A DNA stretch of 64,000 nt from Acidobacteriaceae bacterium (GTDB lineage: Bacteria > Acidobacteriota > Terriglobia > Terriglobales > Acidobacteriaceae). The stretch is from NCBI GenBank assembly GCA_003165075.1, contig PLSM01000139.1:24006-88005 (forward strand), in the 5' to 3' direction. Made by a program: the position numbers and the translations under genes. The notes below the pieces were generated by a model that was given only the letters and a program-made list of their open reading frames with translations, was not told the origin of the DNA and searched no databases. Positions 53,892 through 63,359 of this stretch are shown here, piece after piece (within the stretch, counting starts at the first letter, position 1; every line of letters starts with the position of its first letter).

Positions 53892-54899
53892 TTAATTGGC
53901 CAGCACGGCCCTGTACCGGACCTTGTTCTTCTTCACCCTTTCGATGGCTTCGTTGGCCTTGGCCATCGGGAAACGCTCGGTCTGCGCCTTCACTCCATGG
54001 CGCGCGGCCACGTCGATCATCTCCCTCAGGCGGTGCGGACTGCCGATGGGACTGCCGGTAATCGAGCGGATGCCGTTGATCAGCGGAAGGGCGTGCACTG
54101 TGACCGGCGAAGGCGGAACGCCCACGAAGCACAGCGTACCTGTGGGCCGCAGCGCCTGTAGGTAGACGCCCCAGTCCTGATCGGCGCTTATGGCGCTTAT
54201 GATGAAATCCAGCGAACCGGCCACTTCCTTCATGGCCTTCGACTCACGGGTATTCACGAAGTTGTGCGCGCCCAGTTCCCGTGCTTCTTCTTCCTTGGCC
54301 GCGGAGGATGAGAAGGCCGTAACCTCGGCGCCGAAGACGCGCGCAAACTGGATCGCCAGGTGACCCAGGCCGCCAATGCCCGCAACGCCTACCCGTGACG
54401 ATGGGTTGACGCCGTGGATGCGCAGCGGGTTATAAACCGTGATGCCGCCGCACAGCAGCGGCGCCGCCTGTTCGCTCGGCAAAGCTTCCGGAATGGGAAT
54501 CACAAAGCGGGCGTTGGCGCGCACGCGGTCGGCATAACCGCCGTGGCGATGTACACAAGTAGCCTCCATCAGGGGGCAAAGATTCTCCATCCCCCGAGTG
54601 CACCATTCGCACTCCCCGCACGAATTCGATTGCCAGCCCAGGCCGACGCGTTGGCCCACCTCAAGTGAGCGCACTGACGGGCCCACCGCCTTCACCGTTC
54701 CGATAATTTCGTGCCCGGGTATGAACGGATACTGGCTCATGCCCCAGTCATTTGAAATCAGGTGAATGTCACTATGACAGATACCGCAGTGGGAAATGCC
54801 GATTTCGACTTCCTGCAAGCCCAACTCTCCCGGGTCATAGCGAAAAGGCAAAAGTTCGGCACCCGCCGCGTGAGCTGCAAGTCCTTGTATGAGACTCAT
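53892..54899 (-). CDS. Zinc-dependent alcohol dehydrogenase (cinnamyl/YahK type)
   Basis: A 335-residue medium-chain dehydrogenase. The ATG at 54899 (MSLIQGLAAHAAGAELLPFR) is preferred to the one at 54935. The catalytic zinc site is HCGICHSD with GHE, and the structural zinc site is CGECEWC plus a later Cys (ENLC). The cofactor fold has GIGGLGHLAIQFA. The closest groups are NADP-dependent aldehyde reductases of the YahK/cinnamyl alcohol type, which reduce a range of aldehydes. Confidence 0.85.
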   Translation of the reverse strand: MSLIQGLAAHAAGAELLPFRYDPGELGLQEVEIGISHCGICHSDIHLISNDWGMSQYPFIPGHEIIGTVKAVGPSVRSLEVGQRVGLGWQSNSCGECEWCTRGMENLCPLMEATCVHRHGGYADRVRANARFVIPIPEALPSEQAAPLLCGGITVYNPLRIHGVNPSSRVGVAGIGGLGHLAIQFARVFGAEVTAFSSSAAKEEEARELGAHNFVNTRESKAMKEVAGSLDFIISAISADQDWGVYLQALRPTGTLCFVGVPPSPVTVHALPLINGIRSITGSPIGSPHRLREMIDVAARHGVKAQTERFPMAKANEAIERVKKNKVRYRAVLAN

Positions 54900-55004
54900 G
54901 ATCGTTCCGCAGTCCTCAATTTTGGGGGCCAGCAAGAGAGACCGGCATAGCTGGTTTGAGTCGCGCCGGCCCGAAATGTGATGGTAGGTATTTTCCCCGC
55001 CTTT

Positions 55005-56837
55005 TTAGTTTAATCCGCCACCCGGTTCAATGCGCAGACTAAGAATTTGGAAACCGGTCAGTACACCGTCGGCGGGCGCTTCGCCTGCCACAACGGCTGA
55101 CTCGCCATTCAGACTCACATCCTGCGGCGTGCGCAGCGGCTCCAGGGCATTCGCCACTGAAAGCGGCAGACTCGAAAGGGTTTGTCCTCCCATCTCCGCC
55201 TGCGCCTCCGGAGCCAGAAGGCTCACATATACGCGGTCGCCCGGGTGCAACCGGCGAGCCTGCGCCAGCGTCGTGTCCAGGTCAACTGAGCGGCCGGACT
55301 GTCGCGGCTGGTCCAGAGCCCGGTCCAGCGTGCCAGCATCCGAGACAAGCACACGCAGGTTTCCAACTCCCAATCGTGCCGGAAGTACGATGGGAATTCG
55401 CACGTTCCGCGCCGCCTGCTGCCAGGGATGCAGTGTCGCTTCCACCACCACTGTGTCGCCAGCGTGGACAATGTCGCCGGAGACAATCCGGGCCGACTCC
55501 ATCTGCACCTCCAGGCGGCGTGGTATGGCCTGGACTTCAAGATCGACGGCCCGCATTGCGCCCTGGCGCGTTCCATTCGAGTAGAGCCGCGTAAACAGCT
55601 CGCCAGTCTGTATCGCAGCGGTCATCGCTGCGGATACATCCCCGGCCGGCGCCCATAAATTGAGCGGCAGCGGCGGGTATCCCTCCAGGTCGATGGCGCC
55701 GGTAAGGTGGTAGCTGGTCTCCGCCGTGCTTTCATTTGACTCGAGCAGCGCGTCATACAGCGCCACGGTCACCGCCTGCGGAGTCAGAGATGCCAGGTCC
55801 AGCACGTCGATGTTCAGTTTTCTTTCGCTTTCCCCCGAGCGAACCGCGATATGCACTGGAATCATGCGGGCTTTCTCACCCAGAACGCCGCGCACCGCCG
55901 CATCCCGATCCTCGGTAAAGGCGCCGATAGTTTCACCGGTGTTCACGATCTTGAAGGCGTTCAGGGGCGATGCCAGTGTAGCCACCACCTCTGCGGTGGT
56001 CATGGGAAGCGAAACCGGTCCGGCCTGCAGGATCGGATGCCCGCAGGCCAGCAGTTGTTTCGGATCGACGTAGGTCACTGTGCAGGTAGCCGAGATCTCC
56101 AGGTCTCCCCGAATAAGCTGCGCACTCACCGCCGAGCCGGGGATTGTACTGGCCAGGGCCGCAGACGAGATTTCAGCGCCTTCGAGAGAGGACCCGCTGC
56201 CGCCGGCCGCTACCATCTCCAGCCCCGTTCCAGCCAGCTGCTGTTGCCACAGGCGGACGGCTTCAGGTCGGAAGCCGCTCATCACCAGCGGCGTTTCCAT
56301 CGGCTGAAAGTTCATGCCGCCTGCAGTCTGGGCGCCGCTGTCCATTGCCGCGAATGTCGCACCGGCGCCCGGCTGTGTGCGGATGGGCAGGTCGCGCACC
56401 TCCAGCATCTGCTCAATGGGTGTGATTCCGGCAATAGGGTCCTTGCTGAACTGGCCGATGCGGAACGAAAGCGAGCCTAGCAGCCTATTGCCGATGTAGA
56501 CCGGGCTTCCGCTCATGCCGGCCACCACGCCGGTATATTCCGGCTTGGTGCCGTGCAGTTGGGCCAGGATCATGTCGTGCCCCGGACCACGCGCCCCGCG
56601 CAAGACGCCCAGAATTTCCACTTGCATGGGCTCGGGCTTGGTGCCGGTGAAGACTGTCCAGGCCGTCCCGGTTAAGCCTCGATGCACCTGGCTCAGGGGA
56701 AAGAACCCTCCGTTGGAGGGTGGTGGACCGGCGGAACTGGCGTCCTGGGCCGTCAGCACGCGCACCGCCCCCATCCACATTAGCGCCAATGCCAACGCAC
56801 CCGCGCAAAAAGAGATTCCCCTGGAGCACATTTTCAC
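55005..56837 (-). CDS. SpoIVB-type (S55) serine peptidase-like secreted protein
   Basis: A 610-residue exported protein. A signal peptide spans about 5-30 (SFCAGALALALMWMG). Residues about 45-310 form the SpoIVB peptidase S55 domain: GGFFPLSQVHRGLTGTAWTV, GMSGSPVYIGNRLLGSLSFR (nucleophile Ser in SGSP) and KDPIAGITPIEQML. In spore formers SpoIVB triggers sigma-K. In Acidobacteria the larger relatives are of unknown role. The second half (about 310-600) is beta-rich with no clear family. It diverges from the VWFA gene. Confidence 0.75.
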   Translation of the reverse strand: MKMCSRGISFCAGALALALMWMGAVRVLTAQDASSAGPPPSNGGFFPLSQVHRGLTGTAWTVFTGTKPEPMQVEILGVLRGARGPGHDMILAQLHGTKPEYTGVVAGMSGSPVYIGNRLLGSLSFRIGQFSKDPIAGITPIEQMLEVRDLPIRTQPGAGATFAAMDSGAQTAGGMNFQPMETPLVMSGFRPEAVRLWQQQLAGTGLEMVAAGGSGSSLEGAEISSAALASTIPGSAVSAQLIRGDLEISATCTVTYVDPKQLLACGHPILQAGPVSLPMTTAEVVATLASPLNAFKIVNTGETIGAFTEDRDAAVRGVLGEKARMIPVHIAVRSGESERKLNIDVLDLASLTPQAVTVALYDALLESNESTAETSYHLTGAIDLEGYPPLPLNLWAPAGDVSAAMTAAIQTGELFTRLYSNGTRQGAMRAVDLEVQAIPRRLEVQMESARIVSGDIVHAGDTVVVEATLHPWQQAARNVRIPIVLPARLGVGNLRVLVSDAGTLDRALDQPRQSGRSVDLDTTLAQARRLHPGDRVYVSLLAPEAQAEMGGQTLSSLPLSVANALEPLRTPQDVSLNGESAVVAGEAPADGVLTGFQILSLRIEPGGGLN

Positions 56838-56919
56838 GTCTATAAGGGTACAACCTGCGGTGTCGCCGGTTGTCGTTCACTCCGGGTAATCCCGTATTCT
56901 GTTGAACACAGAGGTCGCC

Positions 56920-58119
56920 ATGTCTACTTTGCGCCTGTCCGTTTTCTCCTCACGCCGTCTCTTCCTCGCATTGCCGGTCCTTGCCTTGGGTATTCTGACG
57001 GCCGCACCACTCGGCCGGGCTCAAAACCAGCCACAGCAACCGGCGCCTCCGCCGCAGGACCAGACCGCGCCGGACGCAGGTGGTCCAGGCGCCGACTCGG
57101 GGGCCATCGCTCTACCCAAGAAGAAAGACAAGCCCGACGACACGCCGCCGCCGGCTCCAGCCGCGCCCAAGATAAAGAATCCCGAGGGGTTAACCAACTA
57201 CTCGCTGCGCGTGGATGTGCCCGAGGTCACCGTGGATGTGGGCGTTCTGCTTGAGAAAACGGGACAGTTTGTGCCCAACCTGAAGCCCGACAATTTCCAC
57301 GTCTATGAAAATGGTGTGGAGCAGAAAGTAGTTGGCTTTAAGCGCGTCGAGGCCCCTATTACAGCCTTGTTGCTGTGCGAGTTTGCTTCAACCAACTACA
57401 GCTTCATTTACGACATGCGCAATGCGGCCTGGGCCTTTGCTCAGCAGTTACGGCCTCAGGACTATGTGGCCATGATGACCTTCGACATGCGCACCCAGAT
57501 CGTCACCGACTTTACCCAGGACAAGCGCCAGCTCTATAACGCCATCAACTCGCTGGTTATCCCCGGCTTCAGCGAGCGTAATCTGTTCGACGCGCTCTAC
57601 GAGGCAGAAGACCGGATCAGCCGCATCGAGGGGCGCAAGTACATCATTCTCATCGCTTCTGGGCGCGATACTTTCTCCAAGATCACCTTCGACAAGATTC
57701 TGCAGAAGGTGAGGTCCACGCCTGACGTGACTATCTTCACAGTTTCCACCGGCGGCGCGCAGCGCGCCATGACCGAGGGCCGCGGTGGCATGAGCGCCTC
57801 TATCCGCGACATGGATTATTTGATGGGCGACAATGAGATGAAGAACTTTGCCGCATCCACGGGCGGCATGAGCTTCTTTCCCCGATTTGCGGGGGAGATG
57901 CCAGACATCTTCGGGTCGATCAATTCGTCGATCCGGTCAAAATACCAGCTCGTTTACCATCCCACGGACGCCAAGCAGGACGGCACATATAGAAAGCTGC
58001 GCGTAGAGTTGGTCGACGACGAAGGGCACCCGCTGCTCATGGTGGACGAGAAGCACAAGAAGCTGAAATACGACATCATTGCGCGGGACGGGTACCGTGC
58101 CCGCCAGGAGGTGGAGTAG
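56920..58119 (+). CDS. VWFA-related acidobacterial domain protein
   Basis: A 399-residue exported protein. The ATG at 56920 has GAGG 5 bases upstream. After the signal peptide and a Pro/Gln-rich linker, residues about 95-390 match the VWFA-related family found mainly in Acidobacteria: VTVDVGVLLEKTGQFVPNLK, PDNFHVYENGVEQKVVGFKR and a final YQLVYHPTDAKQDGTYRKLR. The metal site (DxSxS) of true VWFA domains is not seen: the matching place reads CEFASTNYS. It may bind proteins without a metal, or use another site. Confidence 0.85.
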   Translation: MSTLRLSVFSSRRLFLALPVLALGILTAAPLGRAQNQPQQPAPPPQDQTAPDAGGPGADSGAIALPKKKDKPDDTPPPAPAAPKIKNPEGLTNYSLRVDVPEVTVDVGVLLEKTGQFVPNLKPDNFHVYENGVEQKVVGFKRVEAPITALLLCEFASTNYSFIYDMRNAAWAFAQQLRPQDYVAMMTFDMRTQIVTDFTQDKRQLYNAINSLVIPGFSERNLFDALYEAEDRISRIEGRKYIILIASGRDTFSKITFDKILQKVRSTPDVTIFTVSTGGAQRAMTEGRGGMSASIRDMDYLMGDNEMKNFAASTGGMSFFPRFAGEMPDIFGSINSSIRSKYQLVYHPTDAKQDGTYRKLRVELVDDEGHPLLMVDEKHKKLKYDIIARDGYRARQEVE

Positions 58120-58221
58120 CAGGCGGCATTGGAAGATGCGGACGGTCGGCAGATTGATCATCTGCCGGCCGCCTCATTGATCGGCGCGGGCTTGCACCCT
58201 GACGTCTTGAACTATAGCGAA

Positions 58222-58497
58222 CTACTTGAACTGGTTGATAATGTCCACAACGTAGTACCCAACCACGAACAGCGACGCAAGCCCAACCAGCCACAACGTT
58301 GCTTTTCTCGCCGGTTCTAGCTTGTTTACCTTGGCCATAATCGCAGCCTGCTCTGCCTTTACATGGTCGAACGCATCGTCGAGGACAATCTGGTCGTCTT
58401 CGTCGCGGCTCAGTCTGCCGATATAAATCTTGAGGATGATCATCAAGACCACCAGCAGTGCCCAAACCGACCACATGATCGGAACAATTCCCGTCAT
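58222..58497 (-). CDS. Small two-segment membrane protein
   Basis: A 91-residue protein starting at the ATG at 58497 with a strong GGGAGG site. Two membrane segments (about 5-24 and 68-87) flank a charged helical loop (GRLSRDEDDQIVLDDAFDHV). No family is recognised. It lies alone, convergent with the VWFA gene. Confidence 0.65.
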   Translation of the reverse strand: MTGIVPIMWSVWALLVVLMIILKIYIGRLSRDEDDQIVLDDAFDHVKAEQAAIMAKVNKLEPARKATLWLVGLASLFVVGYYVVDIINQFK

Positions 58498-58843
58498 TCT
58501 GCACCTCCCTGGAAATTTCTGGTCCCCCATCCCGGCAGCGATGAAGAGCTCCAGCTCACTGCTGGGTTGAAGAGCCTTACGGGTGATCATCATAGCCCCG
58601 AATGGAGATGAAAGTGGTGACAAAAATCACAGCCATTCGTGCGGTGAAATTAAGCCGCTCTTGGGCCCAGAGAAGTCGTCGACTCGCCCCCGTAAATGCA
58701 ACGGGCAGAGACACCAAGGGGGATGCGACTTTCCCGCGGCAGGTTGCATCTAATAAATGGCCGCGCGCGCGGGCCTTGAATCTCCGCTCGCCGGGCAGTA
58801 CAGTAAGCTGTAACAGCACGTATTTCACGATTCGGGAGAAACC
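58498..58843. other. Intergenic stretch between small membrane protein and ErpA-like gene
   Basis: About 345 bases with no credible ORF. It must hold the divergent promoters; none is convincing by eye. An AT-rich patch (TGCATCTAATAAATGG near 58745) and the GGGAG site before 58844 are the only features I note. Confidence 0.35.
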
Positions 58844-59215
58844 ATGGCCACAGCAACCGCCGCACCCACGCAGGAAACCGAAAAGAAGGCTCCTTTAACC
58901 CTGACCCCCCAGGCAATTGCCAAGGTGCGTGAGATCATGGCCACCCAGGACCCTCTTCCCGCAGGGCTCCGCATTGGTGTAGTAGGCGGCGGCTGTTCGG
59001 GCTTTCAGTATTCCATGGCCTTCGAGATCCAGAGCGGGATGATGGACAAGGTTTTCAGCTTCGACGACCTGAAGGTCTTTGTTGACGCCACCTCGCTGAT
59101 GTATCTCAACGGCTGCATCGTGGACTACGTAGAGACCTTGGAAGCGGCAGGCTTCAAGTTCGACAATCCCCAGGTCAAGTCGACCTGTGGCTGCGGCTCC
59201 TCTTTCAGCGTCTAA
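58844..59215 (+). CDS. A-type iron-sulfur carrier (ErpA/IscA/HesB)
   Basis: A 123-residue protein that carries iron-sulfur clusters to target enzymes such as IspG. The three cluster cysteines are intact: one in GGGCSGFQYSM (about residue 51) and two in the C-terminal CGCG. The N-terminal 17 residues are an extra, disordered Thr/Ala/Lys-rich piece. ErpA, IscA and SufA cannot be told apart safely. GGGAG precedes the ATG. Confidence 0.9.
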   Translation: MATATAAPTQETEKKAPLTLTPQAIAKVREIMATQDPLPAGLRIGVVGGGCSGFQYSMAFEIQSGMMDKVFSFDDLKVFVDATSLMYLNGCIVDYVETLEAAGFKFDNPQVKSTCGCGSSFSV

Positions 59216-59235
59216 TCAGCGGCAAGACAATTAAG

Positions 59236-59283
59236 AACGCGAGCAAGCCTGCCTCCCATCCGGGGGCGGGCTTGCTTGCGTTT
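59236..59283 (+). terminator. Long hairpin terminator after the ErpA-like gene
   Basis: AACGCGAGCAAGCCTGCC pairs with GGCGGGCTTGCTTGCGTT (one mismatch and one G-T) over an 11-base loop and runs into TTT. It also lies past the stop of the convergent prepilin-like gene. Confidence 0.75.
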
Positions 59284-59317
59284 GCGGGGCATAGTTTCAG
59301 GCGCCCCGTGGGTGGCG

Positions 59318-60355
59318 CTATTGCTGCGGAGTCGTGGTCGTGGGGGCGGCGGGGCTTCCAAAGGTCGAACCACCGAAGCTCGAGCCGCTCGAATTTGACC
59401 CTCCAAAACTCGAACTCCCGATGGGGCTCGACGTGCTGCTGGCGGGCTGGCCGATAGTTCCCGTGTTTCCGCCCTGCATCATCCGGTCGGCAAGTGGATC
59501 GTACACAAACTCCCACTCGTTGTAGTGGTTCTTCTTCTTGTAGACCAGGATGGACTGCTTGGCGCTGGCGGGCGAGAAGCCGATGATTCCCGCTCCGCCA
59601 AAGGTCTGGCCTCCGCTGCTCTGTCCGCCAATGGTGCTGGAGCCAAACGCGCTCCCGCCTGTCGTGGGGTTGCCGCTGGCGTCTGTACTGCCCGTCGTGC
59701 CGCTCGAACTGCCGCCGGTTGTGCCCGTGTTGGTGGAGTTGTCTCCTGGGCTGCCAGCGCCGAACGGCGAACTGCTGCCCGAGGACGAGCCAAATGTGCT
59801 GCCCGAGGACGAGCCAAAGGCGCCGCTGGGCGACGAGCTCAGCCCACTACTACCCAGGGTCGCGCCCGCGCCGCCGGTCATGCCGTTTCCTCCGCTGGGG
59901 CCAATTCCCGCAATCGCTGACCCACTCAGTGCCTGCCCAAAGAAGCCCATCGACATGGGCGCCTTGTTCTGCCCGAACAGGATGGGCTTCCAATCGTCCT
60001 TGCCGGTCATCGGGTCAATGTACTTCTTGCGCAGGAAGCGAATCTCGCTGGTCTTCACCAGCGCGTCCACGTTGGGCGGATACGCCCCGAATTTCTTGTA
60101 GTAGAGCTGAATGGCCCGGATGTACTGCTTGCCCCGATGCATGGTCTCGACCTCGCGGTCGCGCTGCAGGTCCGCTCTCACCCTGGGCAGGGCCACGGCC
60201 AGGCTCAGGATCAGAATCACCAGTATGAACATGACCGCAACAAGGATGTAGCCCTCCTCGGCGGGGCAGCGCATGCGGCGGATTGTTGTGGACTGGATCA
60301 TGGTGTCGAATCTGTTCTCGGGCAGGGGTCCTGCCTTCTCTCCCCGGCGGTTCAT
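59318..60355 (-). CDS. Prepilin-like (GspG-type) protein with Gly/Ser-rich extension
   Basis: A 345-residue protein; ATG at 60355 overlaps the previous stop as TGATG. Near residue 36 the sequence EEGYILVAVMFILVILILSL is a type IV pilin-like N-terminal helix, but the usual GFTLIE cleavage motif is altered and lacks the +5 glutamate. A GspG-like segment follows (IRAIQLYYKKFGAYPPNVDA, KKYIDPMTGKDDWKPI). The remainder is a long Gly/Ser/Thr repeat region (GSSSG, FGSSSG), then AKQSILVYKKKNHYNEWEFV. Last gene of the pilus operon. Confidence 0.7.
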   Translation of the reverse strand: MNRRGEKAGPLPENRFDTMIQSTTIRRMRCPAEEGYILVAVMFILVILILSLAVALPRVRADLQRDREVETMHRGKQYIRAIQLYYKKFGAYPPNVDALVKTSEIRFLRKKYIDPMTGKDDWKPILFGQNKAPMSMGFFGQALSGSAIAGIGPSGGNGMTGGAGATLGSSGLSSSPSGAFGSSSGSTFGSSSGSSSPFGAGSPGDNSTNTGTTGGSSSGTTGSTDASGNPTTGGSAFGSSTIGGQSSGGQTFGGAGIIGFSPASAKQSILVYKKKNHYNEWEFVYDPLADRMMQGGNTGTIGQPASSTSSPIGSSSFGGSNSSGSSFGGSTFGSPAAPTTTTPQQ

Positions 60356-60996
60356 CAATTCAGTGAGAGCGGCAGCGTTTGCGTGTTGTTGTAGCTCAGA
60401 TCGGTAACCTGCACGCTGCCCGGCATGATGGTGAGCACCTTATAACGGTGATCGACAACTTCGCCCGGCCGCGCCATGAAGATATCGTCCCCGTGCACCA
60501 GGAACGCCTTGAGCGACTTGTCGCCCCCCTGGCTGTAGCCGAAGTACTTCAGGTCGATGGCCGGCGGTCGCGGCGGTCCGGCCGCTGCCGCCGCAATTAC
60601 GGCCGCCTGATTGGCGCGTGCGCTTTTCACTGGGGCCTCGATCGCCACCGGCGTGGAGTCGCCCGAAAAGATGTTTCTCCCCGTGCCCGCGTATTCCACC
60701 TGCTCGCTCTGCGCCAGTTTCTCAAAATGCAGCGACGGATCAAGCCCGGCATTGGTCAGTTTCTCCGCATCCGGCCCAGCGGGTGTGGCTGATCCTGATC
60801 CAGCCTGCGCAGGACGGTTGCCGGTGGCTGGCCCAGCCGGCTGACTTGCAGCTTTCGGTGCAACTGTCCTTGGTGCGATTGACGGGCCGGCAAACTGCTC
60901 GTAAAGCTCCCATCCGCCAATGCCCGCAATCAGCACAAACAGTGCGGCAAGCAGATAAACCTGGCGCTTGTTTTCCGTTCCCAGGGGGATGGCCAT
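60355..60996 (-). CDS. PilP/GspC-like pilus assembly protein
   Basis: A 213-residue inner-membrane-anchored protein: one membrane segment (about 13-32), a Pro/Ala-rich linker, then a compact beta domain ([40 protein letters not shown]) like the periplasmic domain of PilP or GspC, which links the inner-membrane platform to the secretin. It lies two bases after the PilO-like gene. Confidence 0.7.
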   Translation of the reverse strand: MAIPLGTENKRQVYLLAALFVLIAGIGGWELYEQFAGPSIAPRTVAPKAASQPAGPATGNRPAQAGSGSATPAGPDAEKLTNAGLDPSLHFEKLAQSEQVEYAGTGRNIFSGDSTPVAIEAPVKSARANQAAVIAAAAAGPPRPPAIDLKYFGYSQGGDKSLKAFLVHGDDIFMARPGEVVDHRYKVLTIMPGSVQVTDLSYNNTQTLPLSLN

Positions 60997-60998
60997 CG

Positions 60999-61625
60999 CT
61001 ACTCACCCTCCTTGCTCGGCGAGCCCGGCTCGTCCTGGGCCTGCGGCTGTCCGATTTGAAGAGCATCGGCAGGCCGCAGCCATGTCGAAACCCGGAGCCG
61101 CAAGTTGACCATCCCGCCCTGCTGGCCGGTCAGCGCCATGGCGCGAATTACAAAGAAGAGCCGGTCGCGTTCCAGTCCATTCACAAACCGCATAATCTGC
61201 GGATACTCGCCGCTGATCCCGGCGTCCATCGAGATCTCGGTCAGGTCCGTGCCGGGTGCCCCAGGAGCGTATTGCAGCCTCGACAGCCTTACTCCTGAAC
61301 TCACACTCAGCGCGCCGAGCCGGGTGGCAATGGTCGAGTAGTTCGCCGGGATGCGCTTGTCATAGAAGGCCAGCATCTGCTCGTGCGAGTCGGTCACGCG
61401 CTTATCCAGGCCGCGCAGCGGCGCAGTTTGCATATCCAGCGCTTTCAACTCCAGTTGCTTGCTCGCCAGGGCGTCGGTGGAGCGTCCGTTGGTGGCGGCC
61501 CAGTCCAATCCCAGGCGCACCGCCAGTCCGATGGCGAGCGCCAGCAGAATCGTCAGCCCGGCATAGTGCCATGTCAGCGGGGAGCGCAGGCTTTCGCTCC
61601 AGCGGGAGGGGACTTGATTGCTCAT
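60999..61625 (-). CDS. PilO/GspM-like pilus assembly protein
   Basis: A 208-residue protein with one membrane segment (about 18-42), a coiled-coil stretch (about 52-100) and a ferredoxin-like domain ([40 protein letters not shown]), the pattern of PilO. With PilN and PilP it would form the inner-membrane platform. It overlaps the PilN-like gene by 4 bases. Confidence 0.75.
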   Translation of the reverse strand: MSNQVPSRWSESLRSPLTWHYAGLTILLALAIGLAVRLGLDWAATNGRSTDALASKQLELKALDMQTAPLRGLDKRVTDSHEQMLAFYDKRIPANYSTIATRLGALSVSSGVRLSRLQYAPGAPGTDLTEISMDAGISGEYPQIMRFVNGLERDRLFFVIRAMALTGQQGGMVNLRLRVSTWLRPADALQIGQPQAQDEPGSPSKEGE

Positions 61626-62437
61626 TGCGGACCTCCGGCGGGCGGTTGCATGGGATACCTCGGCTGCCCGGTATAGGGGACCCGCCGTGTTGGAGAACCA
61701 GGGAACGATGGTGGTTGGCCCATCTGCGGCGGCTGGCCAACCTGCGCTGGCTTGCCAACCTGGGGCGATCGAACGGAGTGCTGCCCTGCAGTGGGCTTTC
61801 CCGCGGCTACGGGTTTCTCCCGGGCTGGGGTGTGGTAGCCGGGCGGGGGCGGGTTGTAGTCGGCAAGGACGTCGAAGTTTACGCGGCTCGAGGCGCTGAC
61901 CGGCTCCAGCCTCTGCTGGGGACCGCTTGTAGATTCGGAGGTTTCGCTCACAATCCGTGGCAACAGGAAGCGCCTTGAGTGCTCCAGGTTCGAAACCAGC
62001 TCGACGGCTCGATCACGGGGCCCGACCACGCGCAGCCGCAGGGTGATGTGGCCGTCCTTGGCGCGGGTGGGCTCAATGGTGGTCACCTGGACTCCGCCGG
62101 GGAGCACGGTCTCCAGGTCCTCCATGGCCAGTGTCCAGGAGAAGGCCTTTTCATCGAACAGTTGATTCAGGTTCCCGGCCTGCGTCAGAACTGCGGCGTT
62201 GGCGGGCTGACGCATCAGGGTCTGGTAGCCCTGTCGCTCTGCGGTAATGCGCGCAATCTGGCCGTCCAGCGAGTGGTCGCGGGCGCGTGCTTCTTCAGCC
62301 CGCTGATGCACTGCGTGCAGACCCAGCCCGAACAAGATCGACGCCAGCGCCAGAACTCCCATGGCGATGCGCACGCGTTTCAGTGCCGGTCCCAGATCGG
62401 CAAACGGGCGAGAGGCAAGATTGATAGTGATCCGCAT
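61622..62437 (-). CDS. PilN-like pilus assembly protein
   Basis: A 271-residue protein starting at 62437 with MRITINLASRPFADLGPALK, close to the PilN N-terminus that binds PilM. A membrane segment (about 26-44), a coiled coil and a PilN-type domain follow (LEDLETVLPGGVQVTTIEPT-like). The last 90 residues are a Pro/Gln/Gly-rich tail with repeats of VGQPPQMGQPP type, which is unusual for PilN. Confidence 0.75.
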   Translation of the reverse strand: MRITINLASRPFADLGPALKRVRIAMGVLALASILFGLGLHAVHQRAEEARARDHSLDGQIARITAERQGYQTLMRQPANAAVLTQAGNLNQLFDEKAFSWTLAMEDLETVLPGGVQVTTIEPTRAKDGHITLRLRVVGPRDRAVELVSNLEHSRRFLLPRIVSETSESTSGPQQRLEPVSASSRVNFDVLADYNPPPPGYHTPAREKPVAAGKPTAGQHSVRSPQVGKPAQVGQPPQMGQPPSFPGSPTRRVPYTGQPRYPMQPPAGGPQ

Positions 62438-62441
62438 GGCT

Positions 62442-63359
62442 CTAGTTTGCCCCCGCCAGCGCGCCGGCAACTCCGGCCAGGCTCAGATTGCCCAGCGCCG
62501 TGGCCGCCCCGGTCTCGGGGCGAGGCGCCAGTTCCACCACCGTCAACTCCGGGTCCTTGATCCAGCGGGCAAAATCGTCTGCCGCGCCGTTCCCCGCGTA
62601 ACGCAGTTGTCTGGGACGGGTTATCAGCCTGTCCTCAAAGTAGGCCACTGCCACGGCGATGCCGCGCTGCACCTCAGACAGGCGCTGCTTCGGGTCTGCA
62701 GGTAATTCCAGCGTGCGGTAAAGCAGCAAGTCCTCGCGCCGGGTAATGGATGTGGTGAGCGACACGTCCGTCAGGCAGGCTGCCAGCACCGCCTCCTGTG
62801 TGTCGACTGCGGCCAGCGCCGCCAGGGCCGACGGCAGCAGCGCTCCGGGCTCAAATCCTGCAGCTCGCACCGCAGCCTCGTACTCGGCCCGGATCGGTCC
62901 CGGGACAACCGCCGCCAGCACCCTGCATTCGGTTTTGTCCTCTGACAGCACCTGGTAGCTGATCCCCGCGTGCTCCGCGTCGAAGGGAACCATCTTCCGC
63001 AGCCGAAAGCGGAGCACAGAAATCGCATCGGCAGCTTTGCTCGGCAGGGAATCGAAGTCCAGCACAAAGACGCGCACTGACGTATCCGGCAGCACCAGCG
63101 TGACCGAGCGTGTACGCGGCGAAACCTGGTCCAGCGCAGTGCGGATCGCTGCCGCCACGGCTTCCGGCGCGTGCAAATTGGCTTCGCCGATTCCGGGGGC
63201 GACGGCGCCGTCCGGCAGTGGGGCAAATGCATAGGTAGGCCGCTGGCCTTTGCCCGCCAGGGACGCGGCCAATACTCCCTCCGGCGCAATCTCCACCGCC
63301 GCCGGCGGACGGCCGCCATGCTGGGTGCCCGATTTGGCCTTGCTCAGAATCGAATTCAC
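62442..63359 (-). CDS. PilM-like actin-fold pilus assembly protein
   Basis: A 305-residue cytoplasmic protein of the PilM/FtsA-like ATPase fold, which binds the N-terminus of PilN. Family segments include SVTLVLPDTSVRVFVLDFDS, LRFRLRKMVPFDAEHAGISY and AACLTDVSLTTSITRREDLL. It starts with a GTG overlapping the PilB stop by 1 base. It is slightly shorter than typical PilM (about 350). Confidence 0.75.
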   Translation of the reverse strand: MNSILSKAKSGTQHGGRPPAAVEIAPEGVLAASLAGKGQRPTYAFAPLPDGAVAPGIGEANLHAPEAVAAAIRTALDQVSPRTRSVTLVLPDTSVRVFVLDFDSLPSKAADAISVLRFRLRKMVPFDAEHAGISYQVLSEDKTECRVLAAVVPGPIRAEYEAAVRAAGFEPGALLPSALAALAAVDTQEAVLAACLTDVSLTTSITRREDLLLYRTLELPADPKQRLSEVQRGIAVAVAYFEDRLITRPRQLRYAGNGAADDFARWIKDPELTVVELAPRPETGAATALGNLSLAGVAGALAGAN

